Origin: Hahella ganghwensis DSM 17046 | GTDB lineage: Bacteria > Pseudomonadota > Gammaproteobacteria > Pseudomonadales > Oleiphilaceae | Length of the DNA: 53,053 nucleotides | NCBI RefSeq assembly: GCF_000376785.1 | Contig: NZ_AQXX01000098.1 | Location: 1 to 53,053 of the forward strand | Reading direction: 5' to 3' | Shown here: positions 45,701 to 52,845 of the stretch, piece after piece | How positions within the stretch are numbered: position 1 is the first letter of the stretch | Layout of the letters: the number at the start of each line of letters is the position of its first letter | Notes under the pieces: generated by a model | Told to the model about the DNA's origin: nothing | What the model saw: only the letters and a program-made list of their open reading frames with translations | The model's database searches: none | Translations under genes and position numbers: made by a program

Positions 45701-47709
45701 CGCCGATTACCTCAGCACCACCTAATACCAAACAACTTTCCAATATTGTGACGGTATCCGGCGTCAATACCGATGTCATTGTAAAAGTGACGAACGGTGA
45801 GTATTCAAAAAACGGTGGGGGTTTTACCACGACACAAGGAACGGTCAACAATGGTGACACGGTACAGGTAAGAACCGTATCCTCCAGCATCGATGGCGAA
45901 ACTGTTAATGCGATTCTGACAATAGGCACAATGTCCAGCACCCTTCATGTTACCACTGAGATCAGCAATCAACCTCCAACAGTGTCTAACGTTGTACTGA
46001 CAGATGCCAACGGTGGGGAGGCTGTTTCCGGTGACGTTATAAAACTCACCTATGACTATACTGATGCTGAGAATGACGCAGAAGGAAACACTGCGATTCG
46101 CTGGCGTAGCAACGGTAACGTCATCAACGGACAGTCGGGAATGGACTATACCCTGACTGCCAGCGATGTCCCGGGGAAAATATCTGTTGAGGTTACACCT
46201 GTTGCTCAGACCGGTGAAACGCAGGGAAGCACTGTCACAGCTGAAATCGCTACAGGGCCAGCGCCAACTCTTACTGACAATGCCATCTATATTGACAGCA
46301 ATATGAACGCCAATATGGACGCAGGAGATCAATTGATTCTCTCATTCAGTAGCCTGGTGACAGCGGACCAGGGAAGCGAAGATGACTTTAATATGCCGGT
46401 CAGTGGTGACAGCCTTGGGACAGGTGCAACACTATCAGCGACATCAGTGTCTAGCGTCACCAATCAAGTGACCATTAGTCTGGGTGATTTTCCAAACTTT
46501 TCTACCTTTGGAATCTTTGATTCTTCGGCGACTCACAATGGTGCATCTTCAGGTATCGACGTAGCATCAAGCATTTCTGGCAATTCGGTGAAGGACTATC
46601 GAAGCGGCCTATCCGCAAAGGCCTCTACACCCGTTGATATTGTTCCCGGTTTTATAGATACCAACCAAAGACTGGGCAATAGTGACAGCCACTCAGTTGC
46701 CCTGGGTGACATGGACAACGACGGTGATCTGGATATGGTGGTAGGAAATCACGGGGCAAATAAGATCTGGCTGAATGACGGTGATGGCAACTTTACGGAT
46801 TCTGGTCAGAACCTGGGAACATTCGATACTGAAGTGATAAAACTGGCTGACGTTGACAGAAATGGTTACCTCGATGTTATCACGTGTAATTTTTCCAATG
46901 AGGGGACCAGAGTCTATCTTAACGACAATCAATTCAAATTCACTGACTCCGGCCAGATATTGGGAGATGGAGCCTGTCGTGATATTGCAGTCGCCGACGT
47001 AGATAATGACCAGTTTGTCGATCTCGTTGTTGCCAATGTCGGAACCACAGGCACTAAGAAGCTTACCCGAGTATGGATAAACGATGGCAATGGCGGCTTT
47101 AAAGATACAAACCAGGAATTAGCCACAAACGACAGCATTGAAGTCGAGTTAGGAGACCTGACAGGGGATGGAATTCCTGAGTTGCTTATAGGACTCCAAG
47201 GGTCCGATGCCCGCGTTTTCAGTAATAATGGTGAAGGAACTTTTTCAGAAAGTTACTCACTGACTGACGCTGGATCTTCAACTGATATTAAAATAAGAGA
47301 TATCGACGGTGATGGAGACTTAGACGCGATATTGGCTAACGGCTTTTCACCATTAATTTTCACCAATGATGGTGAAGGACTATTAGCGCTTTCCAAAACA
47401 CTGGTAGCTTCACGAGACTATGTAGAGTTTGCCGATGTCAATGGCGATAACTTGGTAGACTTAATTTCTACGGTCAGATCACATTCTAGTTTTTCCTTTC
47501 ATACTAACGATAATACTCCCTCATTTGGTAATGCATATTCTGTTTCTACCGGAGGTACAGCCGCCTTCGCTATCGCTGTAGGGGACATAGATGGTGACGG
47601 AGACGACGACATCGTACAGGCTTCCGGCTCCTACTTGGAACGCAGCATCGAAAACAGGGTTTACAAACACTCTCTGTCAGGCTCTTATCCCGTTATCACG
47701 CCACAGTAG
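42724..47709 (+). CDS. Giant repeat lipoprotein: Calx-beta, Big-like and FG-GAP/VCBS repeats
   Basis: 1661 residues from GTG 42724 (AGGGA upstream; the frame also opens at TTG 42676). The lipobox is V-L-A-G-C-G-G-G. In order: a PKD-like domain, a Calx-beta domain (V-N-E-N-A-G-Y-A-E-L, E-Y-R-T-Q-E-G-S-A), and seven Big-like repeats of about 87 residues (G-T-G-x-I-T-Y-S-S, then T-I-T-A-T-K-A-A-D). Two beta repeats, one cadherin-like domain and about seven FG-GAP/VCBS blades (G-D-x-D-x-D-G-D-x-D-x-V) end it. The blade loops should bind calcium. It is probably a surface adhesin or matrix protein. The operon ends at a strong terminator. Confidence 0.9.
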   Translation: MLSNLKTLIILILLTTVLAGCGGGSSSTDLNESSGTDSSAGGGGSPTTDDGVKHSNDNGSPTQNTARPDVFAGIDQYADANVALTLSGSAQGKNGADIVHTQWTQRYGPAIDIPTPQQLSNIIVTPDVSELQRYTFELVATDSDGNINSDTVNIFIRPLYSAVRITSNSVNENAGYAELRVILSSPQQSPLTLEYRTQEGSARSGDDFIHSSGSITFEPGTTEKTIRVDIVDDYNNEYDEMFYVKLSNVKNGSIAQGTGTIIIRRGEDQTPDRKAQSIRFSSLGPIDIEIGDTFTNEAMDASETQHGTGAISYLSSKPATAAVDPNTGQVQAFAAGEVVITATKQADANFHSARTNYTLKIHKHSQSLEFKHTGPVDIEINTSLSNPVVIDPNQSPGTGAVSYSSSDESVAVVDPVTGEVTGISVGSAVITATKEADPDYSEATATYSLTVSLPSTGRLPQTISFGLDNSVEGYVNDTMTYAITNTGSGIGSITYASSQPGIATVDASSGEVTLIGPGTTTITATKAGDTTYLPANDTYSLTVLRLPQDIEFTNPGPLRGHVGSQISNTIIAGSPGTGLITYSSNNPSVAIVDASKGTVTLVQNGSTTITATKAADNVYDQATASYQVTAFKQTQSLVFNDAGPLSIAAGTTTTNTANGEGSGQITYSSNNTSVAEVDPSSGKVTGIAHGSAIITANIQADSQYESATASYTINVDRQQNTLSFADPGPVTGKIHETVTNIASGPGTGTITYSSANTSIATVDSNTGKVEMVGAGTTIITANQAADSVYSAASTNYSLRVSKLDQTLTFTNPTGISGIAGEQHSNPASGQGTGTIVYSSADTGVAQVDSNGRVMLVEPGNTIITATIAADSTYNSATSDYKVSVSHDITPDPFTLGSVTDAAVGSDAYSNTVTISGLSGPADISITGGSYYIGAGSPTSSPGVVSNGDTVTVVIPVTSLGQTLTATLTVGTYSDTFTVTAEAYDREPDLFSMTPITSAPPNTKQLSNIVTVSGVNTDVIVKVTNGEYSKNGGGFTTTQGTVNNGDTVQVRTVSSSIDGETVNAILTIGTMSSTLHVTTEISNQPPTVSNVVLTDANGGEAVSGDVIKLTYDYTDAENDAEGNTAIRWRSNGNVINGQSGMDYTLTASDVPGKISVEVTPVAQTGETQGSTVTAEIATGPAPTLTDNAIYIDSNMNANMDAGDQLILSFSSLVTADQGSEDDFNMPVSGDSLGTGATLSATSVSSVTNQVTISLGDFPNFSTFGIFDSSATHNGASSGIDVASSISGNSVKDYRSGLSAKASTPVDIVPGFIDTNQRLGNSDSHSVALGDMDNDGDLDMVVGNHGANKIWLNDGDGNFTDSGQNLGTFDTEVIKLADVDRNGYLDVITCNFSNEGTRVYLNDNQFKFTDSGQILGDGACRDIAVADVDNDQFVDLVVANVGTTGTKKLTRVWINDGNGGFKDTNQELATNDSIEVELGDLTGDGIPELLIGLQGSDARVFSNNGEGTFSESYSLTDAGSSTDIKIRDIDGDGDLDAILANGFSPLIFTNDGEGLLALSKTLVASRDYVEFADVNGDNLVDLISTVRSHSSFSFHTNDNTPSFGNAYSVSTGGTAAFAIAVGDIDGDGDDDIVQASGSYLERSIENRVYKHSLSGSYPVITPQ
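43549..45380 (+). repeat. Seven tandem Big-like domain repeats (about 260 bp each)
   Basis: Each unit encodes the order F-x-x-x-G-P, then G-T-G-x-I-x-Y-S-S, then V-A-x-V-D-x-x-x-G-x-V, then G-x-x-x-I-T-A-T/N-x-x-A-D. The units differ from each other at DNA level, so the array is old rather than recently expanded. Confidence 0.85.
46641..47640 (+). repeat. FG-GAP/VCBS beta-propeller repeats with calcium loops
   Basis: About seven repeats, several with D-x-D-x-D-G-D-x-D (for example D-M-D-N-D-G-D-L-D and D-I-D-G-D-G-D-L-D), predict a seven-blade propeller at the C-terminus of the giant lipoprotein. Confidence 0.85.
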
Positions 47710-47779
47710 TTTTACCTGTGCAAGCATGAGAGACAGAGTTGATTAGCCAGATCTGATTGGCAGGCAATTGGCGTAAAAA

Positions 47780-47811
47780 AAGCCTCTGATATTCTCAGAG
47801 GCTTAATTTTT
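47780..47811. terminator. Bidirectional intrinsic terminator
   Basis: A perfect 10-bp stem (AAGCCTCTGA / TCAGAGGCTT) with a 5-base loop has an A-run on the left and a TTTTTT run on the right. It can stop the rightward operon (70 bp after its last stop) and the leftward zinc-ribbon gene. Confidence 0.88.
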
Positions 47812-47887
47812 TCTAAACAAATAAAAGGCGCTGCAACTAGGCTCTGCTGTGAACCCTAGAGTTTGGTATCTCATCTAAAGAGATAGA

Positions 47888-48091
47888 CTACCCTGCGACC
47901 TGAAGACATTGCTCAGCAATTTCCGCACAATCGGTCAGACCGGAACTTTCGAGCTGCTGCATGCAGGATAAACAAATGATGGAGGAATTCACGCCGACGG
48001 TACTGCCGGGTACTTCCATCCGGTGAGATTGCCATTCTATAAAACTGCTCTGACCACAGTCTTTGCAAACATATCTTGATAGGTCTTCCAT
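47888..48091 (-). CDS. Small zinc-ribbon-like protein
   Basis: 67 residues of unknown function with two CxxC pairs: Y-V-C-K-D-C-G-Q-S and I-I-C-L-S-C-M-Q, spaced as in a zinc ribbon, and two further cysteines near the C-terminus. I chose ATG 48091 because AGGGA lies about 7 bases upstream; a start at 48124 would add eleven residues. It lies between the terminator and apbE, on the same strand as apbE, about 125 bp downstream of it. Confidence 0.65.
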   Translation of the reverse strand: MEDLSRYVCKDCGQSSFIEWQSHRMEVPGSTVGVNSSIICLSCMQQLESSGLTDCAEIAEQCLQVAG

Positions 48092-48217
48092 AACGTCGTC
48101 CCTGATTTCCAGTGTGCTGAACACACAGGTTGATTAAAAATCCATCATATCCCCTGACCCTTTGGAAGGCCACAGACAGTTTTGAAAAATGTTAACGAGT
48201 TAGCTATGTATTTATGC

Positions 48218-49264
48218 TTACTTCTGTGGTGCAGTCAGCTCCGACGAATAGTGCATCTTTCTCTGCTGGTCGACGATAATGGCATCTATTCCCGGTAACC
48301 GTTCCACAAGTTCAAGACCCTTCTCTACCCCCAAAACAAAAACGGTAGTGGAAAGTGCGTCAGTGGTGGTTGAGTCTGGCCCTATAATAGTGACGCTCTG
48401 AACCTCCCCGGCTGATTTACCGGTCTTCGGAGAAATGATGTGATGGTAACGAACCCCGTCCTGAACGAAGTAACGTTCATAATCCCCTGAGGTGGATATG
48501 GCAACTTCTTCCAAAGGCAGTAAAACCGCACTCGCATCTTCTCTTCTGGGGTCTTTGATAGCCACAATCCAGGGTTTTCCGAGCTTATTCCCAATAAGCC
48601 TGGTATCGCCACCGGCACTTACCAGGCCAGACGTTATACCCGCCTTTTTAAGGATACCAATAGCCCGATCGACAGAATATCCCTTGGCGATCCCTCCAAG
48701 GTCGATATAAACATGTGAGTGAGAAAAGTATATGGTGGACTTTTGCTCATCGATCACCACATGCCGGTAGTTGATAGCCTCCAGATTAGCCTCAATCTGA
48801 CTTTGATCAGGTGCCCGTTTATTCCGATAGTCATAATAGCGGCCGATGGAGGCATAAGTAATATCGAAGGCACCATGACTGAGTTGTGACACCTGTAGTG
48901 ATTTCTTAATCAGTTGAATTAGCTCGGAGCTTACTTTTACCGGCGCCTTTGATGCCAAACGATTCACTTCGGAAAGTTCGCTGCTTTCTATATAAGGGCT
49001 CATTGAGGCTTCAAGCCTGAGAAATTCTTCATGGACCTGATCAATCAGTTCGTTGGCCTGCAGCTCTGTCTCTCCCCAGAGTTCAACATGGATGCGCGTT
49101 CCCATCCCATTCCATGAGCGCTCAAACCACTGCGCATTAGCCGTAGAAGTCAGCAACAGTAATGCCACACATACAAAGCCGCACAATCTATCCAGACTAT
49201 TCAGACTATTCAGACTATTCAGACAAGAGACTTTGACATTGGGTTGCCCTGAGATTCGCTCCAT
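48218..49264 (-). CDS. apbE: FAD:protein FMN transferase
   Basis: 348 residues. ApbE moves FMN from FAD onto a Ser/Thr of exported proteins. Matches are G-A-F-D-I-T-Y, D-L-G-G-I-A-K-G-Y-S-V-D, S-A-G-G-D-T-R-L-I-G, A-I-S-T-S-G-D-Y-E-R-Y-F, H-H-I-I-S-P-K-T-G and T-D-A-L-S-T-T. A signal peptide lies at about 25-43 (T-S-T-A-N-A). ATG 49264 is preferred (GGATGG upstream); the frame opens further at 49399 and then overlaps the LysR gene end. Just before the hydrophobic core an in-frame 9-bp repeat gives L-N-S-L-N-S-L-N-S-L-D. A likely target is the DUF3570 protein. Confidence 0.93.
   Translation of the reverse strand: MERISGQPNVKVSCLNSLNSLNSLDRLCGFVCVALLLLTSTANAQWFERSWNGMGTRIHVELWGETELQANELIDQVHEEFLRLEASMSPYIESSELSEVNRLASKAPVKVSSELIQLIKKSLQVSQLSHGAFDITYASIGRYYDYRNKRAPDQSQIEANLEAINYRHVVIDEQKSTIYFSHSHVYIDLGGIAKGYSVDRAIGILKKAGITSGLVSAGGDTRLIGNKLGKPWIVAIKDPRREDASAVLLPLEEVAISTSGDYERYFVQDGVRYHHIISPKTGKSAGEVQSVTIIGPDSTTTDALSTTVFVLGVEKGLELVERLPGIDAIIVDQQRKMHYSSELTAPQK
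49193..49224. repeat. 9-bp tandem repeat inside the apbE signal region
   Basis: Three and a half perfect copies of CAGACTATT. In the apbE frame each copy gives Asn-Ser-Leu, so copy change keeps frame but alters the length of the signal peptide n-region. Confidence 0.9.
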
Positions 49265-49349
49265 ATTTCCATCCAAAAACACGATCAAAAACTTTCTCCA
49301 AGGAACAACATCTGACGATACTGCATAAACTTTACGTGGCGACCGCATT

Positions 49350-50237
49350 CTATCGGCTTGGAGGAAAATCCAGAAACCATTCCTGCAGAAAAGCCACACA
49401 TTTTACCAGACTCGGCGGCAAATGATGCCGGGCAGGATATAAAGCATAGAGTACCAGCCGTGGCCTATTAGCCTTCGTCAGAATCTCGACGACCTCACCT
49501 GCTTCCAACATTTGCCGGCATACAAAGTCCGGAACAAAACCAACCCCCAGACCAGCCTTAACAGCCTCCATCATAAAAGGTGTACTGTTGACTCTTAAGT
49601 TTCCCGTAACCTGCACCCCTTCGCCCAAAGGCCAAACATCCTTTCCCTGAAAATAGCTATAGATAAAGCAGTTATGCTGCGCCAGATCCTCAGGCTCAAC
49701 AATTTTGGTATGGGACGCCAGATAGGACGGCGCAGCACAGACCCGATAGCTAAACTCCGTCAGTGGTTTACCCACATATCCAGTATCAATCTGCCGACTG
49801 GAAGCCCTGAATCCCAAATCGAACCCCTGCTCAATCAAATCGATGGGCTCATCATCCAAATGAATATCCAGCTCAATTTCGGGATATGCAGCCATAAACT
49901 CTGCCAGCACTTTGGCAAGATCGGTTAATCCAAGTGCCATTGGCGCATTAATCCGCAGCTTCCCTCTGGGAAGACTCTGCTGATACTGAACATAACTATC
50001 CGCATCAGAGAGCTTTATCAGAATTTCCCGACAGTGCTGCAGATACCCTTCTCCCACCGGAGTCAGTTGGATACCCCTTGTGGAACGATGCAGAAGACGA
50101 GCCCCAATCTGGTCCTCCAACCTGGAAACTTCTTTACTGATCATTGATTTTGAAGCATTCAGCTCTTCTGCCACCCTGGTGAAGCTACCGGTTTCAGCCA
50201 CTCTGACAAATAACTGTATCGCTCTGAGTTTATCCAT
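49350..50237 (-). CDS. LysR-family transcriptional regulator
   Basis: 295 residues from ATG 50237, the typical M-D-K-L-R-A-I-Q-L-F-V-R-V start; ATG 50249 is also in frame. The winged helix is A-E-T-G-S-F-T-R-V-A-E-E-L-N-A-S-K-S-M-I-S-K-E-V, then R-L-L-H-R-S-T-R-G. The effector domain begins near P-R-G-K-L-R-I-N-A-P. It is divergent from a GST gene, with a perfect 7-bp inverted repeat between them, so it probably regulates itself and the GST run. The inducer is unknown. It has the CrgA/DmlR-like look common for regulators of redox and detoxification genes. Confidence 0.92.
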   Translation of the reverse strand: MDKLRAIQLFVRVAETGSFTRVAEELNASKSMISKEVSRLEDQIGARLLHRSTRGIQLTPVGEGYLQHCREILIKLSDADSYVQYQQSLPRGKLRINAPMALGLTDLAKVLAEFMAAYPEIELDIHLDDEPIDLIEQGFDLGFRASSRQIDTGYVGKPLTEFSYRVCAAPSYLASHTKIVEPEDLAQHNCFIYSYFQGKDVWPLGEGVQVTGNLRVNSTPFMMEAVKAGLGVGFVPDFVCRQMLEAGEVVEILTKANRPRLVLYALYPARHHLPPSLVKCVAFLQEWFLDFPPSR

Positions 50238-50251
50238 GCCTGTTTCCATAT

Positions 50252-50270
50252 TGAGAACAACAAGTTCTCA
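50252..50270. promoter_or_regulatory. Likely LysR operator
   Basis: A perfect inverted repeat TGAGAAC-N5-GTTCTCA, 19 bp in all, starts 15 bp upstream of the LysR ATG and about 98 bp upstream of the GST ATG. The size and position suit a LysR-type recognition site for self-repression and control of the divergent gene. Confidence 0.7.
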
Positions 50271-50367
50271 TTGTCGCTATTTTTCCAACCATAACAGTTT
50301 CCTAAAATCTCTTCACGCTCTCCACTACCAGAGAGACCAAGTCACTCAACCTTTAGGAAAATACATC

Positions 50368-50961
50368 ATGTACACACTCTATTACGTACCAGGCGCCTGC
50401 TCTCTTGCAACACAAGTTGTTATCAGAGAGCTGGGCCAGGACATCTCGCTCATCAATAAGAATGAAGTGAACGACTTCAGTGACATCAATCCCGTCGGTA
50501 CCGTGCCTGTCCTGGTCGATAACGGATTCAAAATACGGGAAGGTGCAGCCGTCATGCTCTACCTGCTGAATAAGCACCCGAATCGATTCCTGCCGGAAGA
50601 CAGTATGGCGCGGACAAAAGCCACTCAAGACATCATGTTTGCCAATGCCACAATGCACCCTGCCTACAGCCGACTCTTTTTTATTGCTGGCAATATGTCC
50701 GACGGAGAAGCAAAAGACCAAATTTTTCAAAGTGCAGCGTTAGCAATCAACCAACTTTGGGCAGTCGTGAACGATCAACTAAACGAGCAACCGTTCCTAG
50801 GTGGCAGCAATTATTCAGCGGCCGATATCATGCTGACGGTCTATTCCCGGTGGGGTGAACATTTCCCTGTCGACATTCACTTTGGAGCCAATGTTGAAAA
50901 AATGCTCGCGTCTATTCAAGAGCTTCCAAGTTTCCGTATGGCAGTGGCGGCGGAACACTAA
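50368..50961 (+). CDS. Glutathione S-transferase family protein
   Basis: 197 residues, a full-length small GST. The N-terminal thioredoxin fold has Y-Y-V-P-G-A-C-S-L-A-T (the catalytic Cys/Ser region of bacterial beta-like GSTs) and the cis-proline V-G-T-V-P-V-L, then E-G-A-A-V-M-L-Y-L. The C-terminal helical domain has N-Y-S-A-A-D-I-M-L. I chose ATG 50368 with AGGA upstream; the longer frame overlaps the LysR gene on the other strand. It likely joins glutathione to a reactive compound, first in a three-gene detoxification run. Confidence 0.92.
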   Translation: MYTLYYVPGACSLATQVVIRELGQDISLINKNEVNDFSDINPVGTVPVLVDNGFKIREGAAVMLYLLNKHPNRFLPEDSMARTKATQDIMFANATMHPAYSRLFFIAGNMSDGEAKDQIFQSAALAINQLWAVVNDQLNEQPFLGGSNYSAADIMLTVYSRWGEHFPVDIHFGANVEKMLASIQELPSFRMAVAAEH

Positions 50962-51030
50962 TCCGCCTGACATAAATTCAGATATACAGAGGCACTTGTG
51001 TATCTGCCAAAACGATACAGGAGGCACATA

Positions 51031-51417
51031 GTGACGGATCAATTACCAGGTATGACGGATCAGGCAACCTTTCACAGTCTGATGACGATGCTGAAGGACT
51101 ACTTTGACGGGCTATATTTTGCTGATATCCAGAAGCTCCGGAAAATCTTCCACCCGGATGCCGCACTGAAAGCCCCGGGTCAGAGACGCTCAAGGGATGA
51201 GTGGTTGCAACAGGTTGCGAATCGACCCATTCCGGCTGAGCTTCAATCACCTTACCGCTTCCGTGTACTGTCACTGGAAGTGATTAAGGATCAGGCCATG
51301 GCGAAAGTGGAGTGTCCGCTGTTTGACTACTTCTACGTGGATTACCTGGGATTTCTATATGAAAACGATCACTGGCAAATCGTGAACAAGATGTATACCG
51401 ATATATCTGACACTTAA
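51031..51417 (+). CDS. NTF2/SnoaL-like small protein
   Basis: 128 residues. The start is GTG 51031, since GGAGG lies 6 bases upstream; the frame opening at 50998 has no ribosome site. The sequence suits an NTF2-like cone fold: M-L-K-D-Y-F-D-G-L-Y-F-A-D-I-Q-K-L-R-K-I-F-H-P-D-A, then C-P-L-F-D-Y-F-Y-V-D-Y-L-G-F-L-Y-E-N-D-H-W-Q-I-V-N-K. Such proteins are enzymes (isomerases, dehydratases) or binding proteins for small hydrophobic molecules. It lies between GST and tautomerase genes, so a small-molecule role is likely. Confidence 0.85.
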   Translation: MTDQLPGMTDQATFHSLMTMLKDYFDGLYFADIQKLRKIFHPDAALKAPGQRRSRDEWLQQVANRPIPAELQSPYRFRVLSLEVIKDQAMAKVECPLFDYFYVDYLGFLYENDHWQIVNKMYTDISDT

Positions 51418-51498
51418 CGCCATCAACACTAAAAATGTCGGTATTCACCAGGCTTTCATACAGGCCTGACTTTACAACTAATTTTTGAGGTTTTACCC

Positions 51499-51705
51499 AT
51501 GCCCTATGTCAACATTAAGATTACTAACGAGACGGTTAGCCGGGAGCAAAAATCGCAGTTGATTAAAGGTGTCACCAAACTGCTCGTGGAAGTATTAAAC
51601 AAAAAACCGGAGACCACTTTTGTCGTCATTGACGAAGTGGATCTGGACAACTGGGGAATCGGATTCGATCAGGTATCTGAGCTCCGTAAAGTGCCGTCAG
51701 ACTGA
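51499..51705 (+). CDS. 4-oxalocrotonate tautomerase-like protein
   Basis: 68 residues. After Met removal the N-terminal Pro-1 (M-P-Y-V-N-I-K-I) would be the catalytic base. Other family marks are R-E-Q-K-S-Q-L-I-K-G-V-T and V-V-I-D-E-V-D-L-D-N-W-G-I-G. Tautomerase superfamily enzymes isomerise unsaturated keto acids or act on halogenated compounds. The length is standard. TTTTTGAGG lies upstream of the ATG. It is the last gene of the GST run, and a hairpin follows. Confidence 0.92.
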   Translation: MPYVNIKITNETVSREQKSQLIKGVTKLLVEVLNKKPETTFVVIDEVDLDNWGIGFDQVSELRKVPSD

Positions 51706-51746
51706 CGATCTCGGGGATAGTGAACCAAGGTAATGACTTTGCATCC

Positions 51747-51771
51747 AGCCGATACCCGGAAAGTATCGGCT
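51747..51771. terminator. Hairpin, probable terminator after the tautomerase gene
   Basis: A perfect 9-bp stem (AGCCGATAC / GTATCGGCT) with a 7-base loop lies 42 bp after the stop at 51705. There is no clear T-run, so it may also be a transcript-stabilising hairpin. Confidence 0.5.
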
Positions 51772-51912
51772 TGCCGTTCTATTACAGCGACCAAAACCAG
51801 CACAGCTTACAAGTCCACAGAAATAGCGACACAATTGTCGACCCTCCCACAACATATTCAGAACAACCGAAATACAGATCGTGCGAAAGCCGGGCCTGAC
51901 AGCCTCTAACCG

Positions 51913-52524
51913 TCAACCATCAGACAGAGCGAGTTTTAAGCCTAACGCACCAAACGCTCCTGCAAATCCCCTTTTCAACCAGCGCATGACACCCGGCTTG
52001 GAAACAACATATCGCCTTGTCGCAGAGGCACACGCGCCGTAACCCAAAAATACGACAAAGGTCAATAACATGAAGATGCCTGCCAGTTCCAACATGAATT
52101 GAGTGGCATTCGGTGCGTTGGCGGGAACAAACTGGGGAAGAAATGCCAGAAAGAAAAGGGAAAGCTTGGGGTTTAGTATATTCAACAGTATGGCATTGGT
52201 AATGATACGGCGGTTATTGCTTTCGGAAGCGTTTTCATTGATTTCCATAACACCACCTGAGCGAAGAATTCCCCAGGCCATATAGAAGAGATAAGCAACC
52301 CCGAGATACTTGATTACCTGAAAAGCCAGTGCGCTGGTGTGCAGCAAAGCTGCCAATCCGGCAATACTTGCCGCTATATGAGGAACAATCCCCAAAGTAC
52401 AACCAAAGGCAGCGACAGCACTTGCCCGTCCTCCCTTGCTGAGCCCAAAGGCCATGGTGTACAGCACACCGGTTCCCGGCAATAGTACAACCACCAGCGA
52501 AGTCAGCACATATTCCAGTGTCAT
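51913..52524 (-). CDS. LysE/RhtB-family amino-acid exporter
   Basis: 203 residues with about six membrane helices. Family marks are L-P-G-T-G-V-L-Y-T near residue 15, G-C-T-L-G-I-V-P-H, A-Y-L-F-Y-M-A-W-G, and N-I-L-N-P-K-L-S-L-F-F-L-A-F-L-P-Q-F. Members export amino acids or related small molecules by proton motive force. It is convergent with the tautomerase gene and has its own 5' region to the right. The substrate cannot be told from sequence. Confidence 0.92.
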   Translation of the reverse strand: MTLEYVLTSLVVVLLPGTGVLYTMAFGLSKGGRASAVAAFGCTLGIVPHIAASIAGLAALLHTSALAFQVIKYLGVAYLFYMAWGILRSGGVMEINENASESNNRRIITNAILLNILNPKLSLFFLAFLPQFVPANAPNATQFMLELAGIFMLLTFVVFLGYGACASATRRYVVSKPGVMRWLKRGFAGAFGALGLKLALSDG

Positions 52525-52766
52525 GCTAGGTTTCCCCCACTATATCCTTGGATCATTCCCTGTTTTTCAAAAGAGCCAGGACTCATAATCCTGTATCAAC
52601 GACATTGACAGTCAGAGACTGATTACTGTATCGAGGATACGAGACAGAGACCAGATATTGACCCTGAATTTTTATTGAGAATCATTATACCTATATTATT
52701 GAGAAAATATTCTGGGGACCAATTGCCGATGGCGAGATCAGAATAAAAAAAACCCGCCAAACGGCG
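52525..52766. other. Upstream region of the LysE-family gene
   Basis: 242 bp with no gene seen. It contains a Fur-like sequence TGAGAATCATTATAC at 52676-52690 (12 of 15 match to TGATAATNATTATCA) and a minus-strand terminator-like hairpin at its right end. Confidence 0.4.
52745..52766 (-). terminator. Minus-strand terminator at the IS4-family boundary
   Basis: On the minus strand CGCC-GTTT-GGCG is followed by GG and eight T residues. The IS inverted repeat begins at the next base (52767). Confidence 0.55.
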
Positions 52767-52811
52767 CAATGCTGTTCACTTAAGTGTTTGAGTTAGCGCA
52801 GGGCTTAATAG

Positions 52812-52845
52812 AAAATCCAATGATGGAAACATCATCGGATTTTTT
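52812..52845 (+). promoter_or_regulatory. Hairpin with T-run just before the IS4 transposase start
   Basis: 13 of 14 bases pair (AAAATCC-A-ATGATG with CATCAT-C-GGATTTT) around a GAAA loop, then T residues run to the ATG at 52846. It would act as a terminator or hide the ribosome site on transcripts that enter from outside. Confidence 0.7.

Noticed and set aside
49193-49224. CRISPR repeat or attachment site
   Set aside because: Units of 9 bp without spacers inside a coding frame; a simple tandem repeat.
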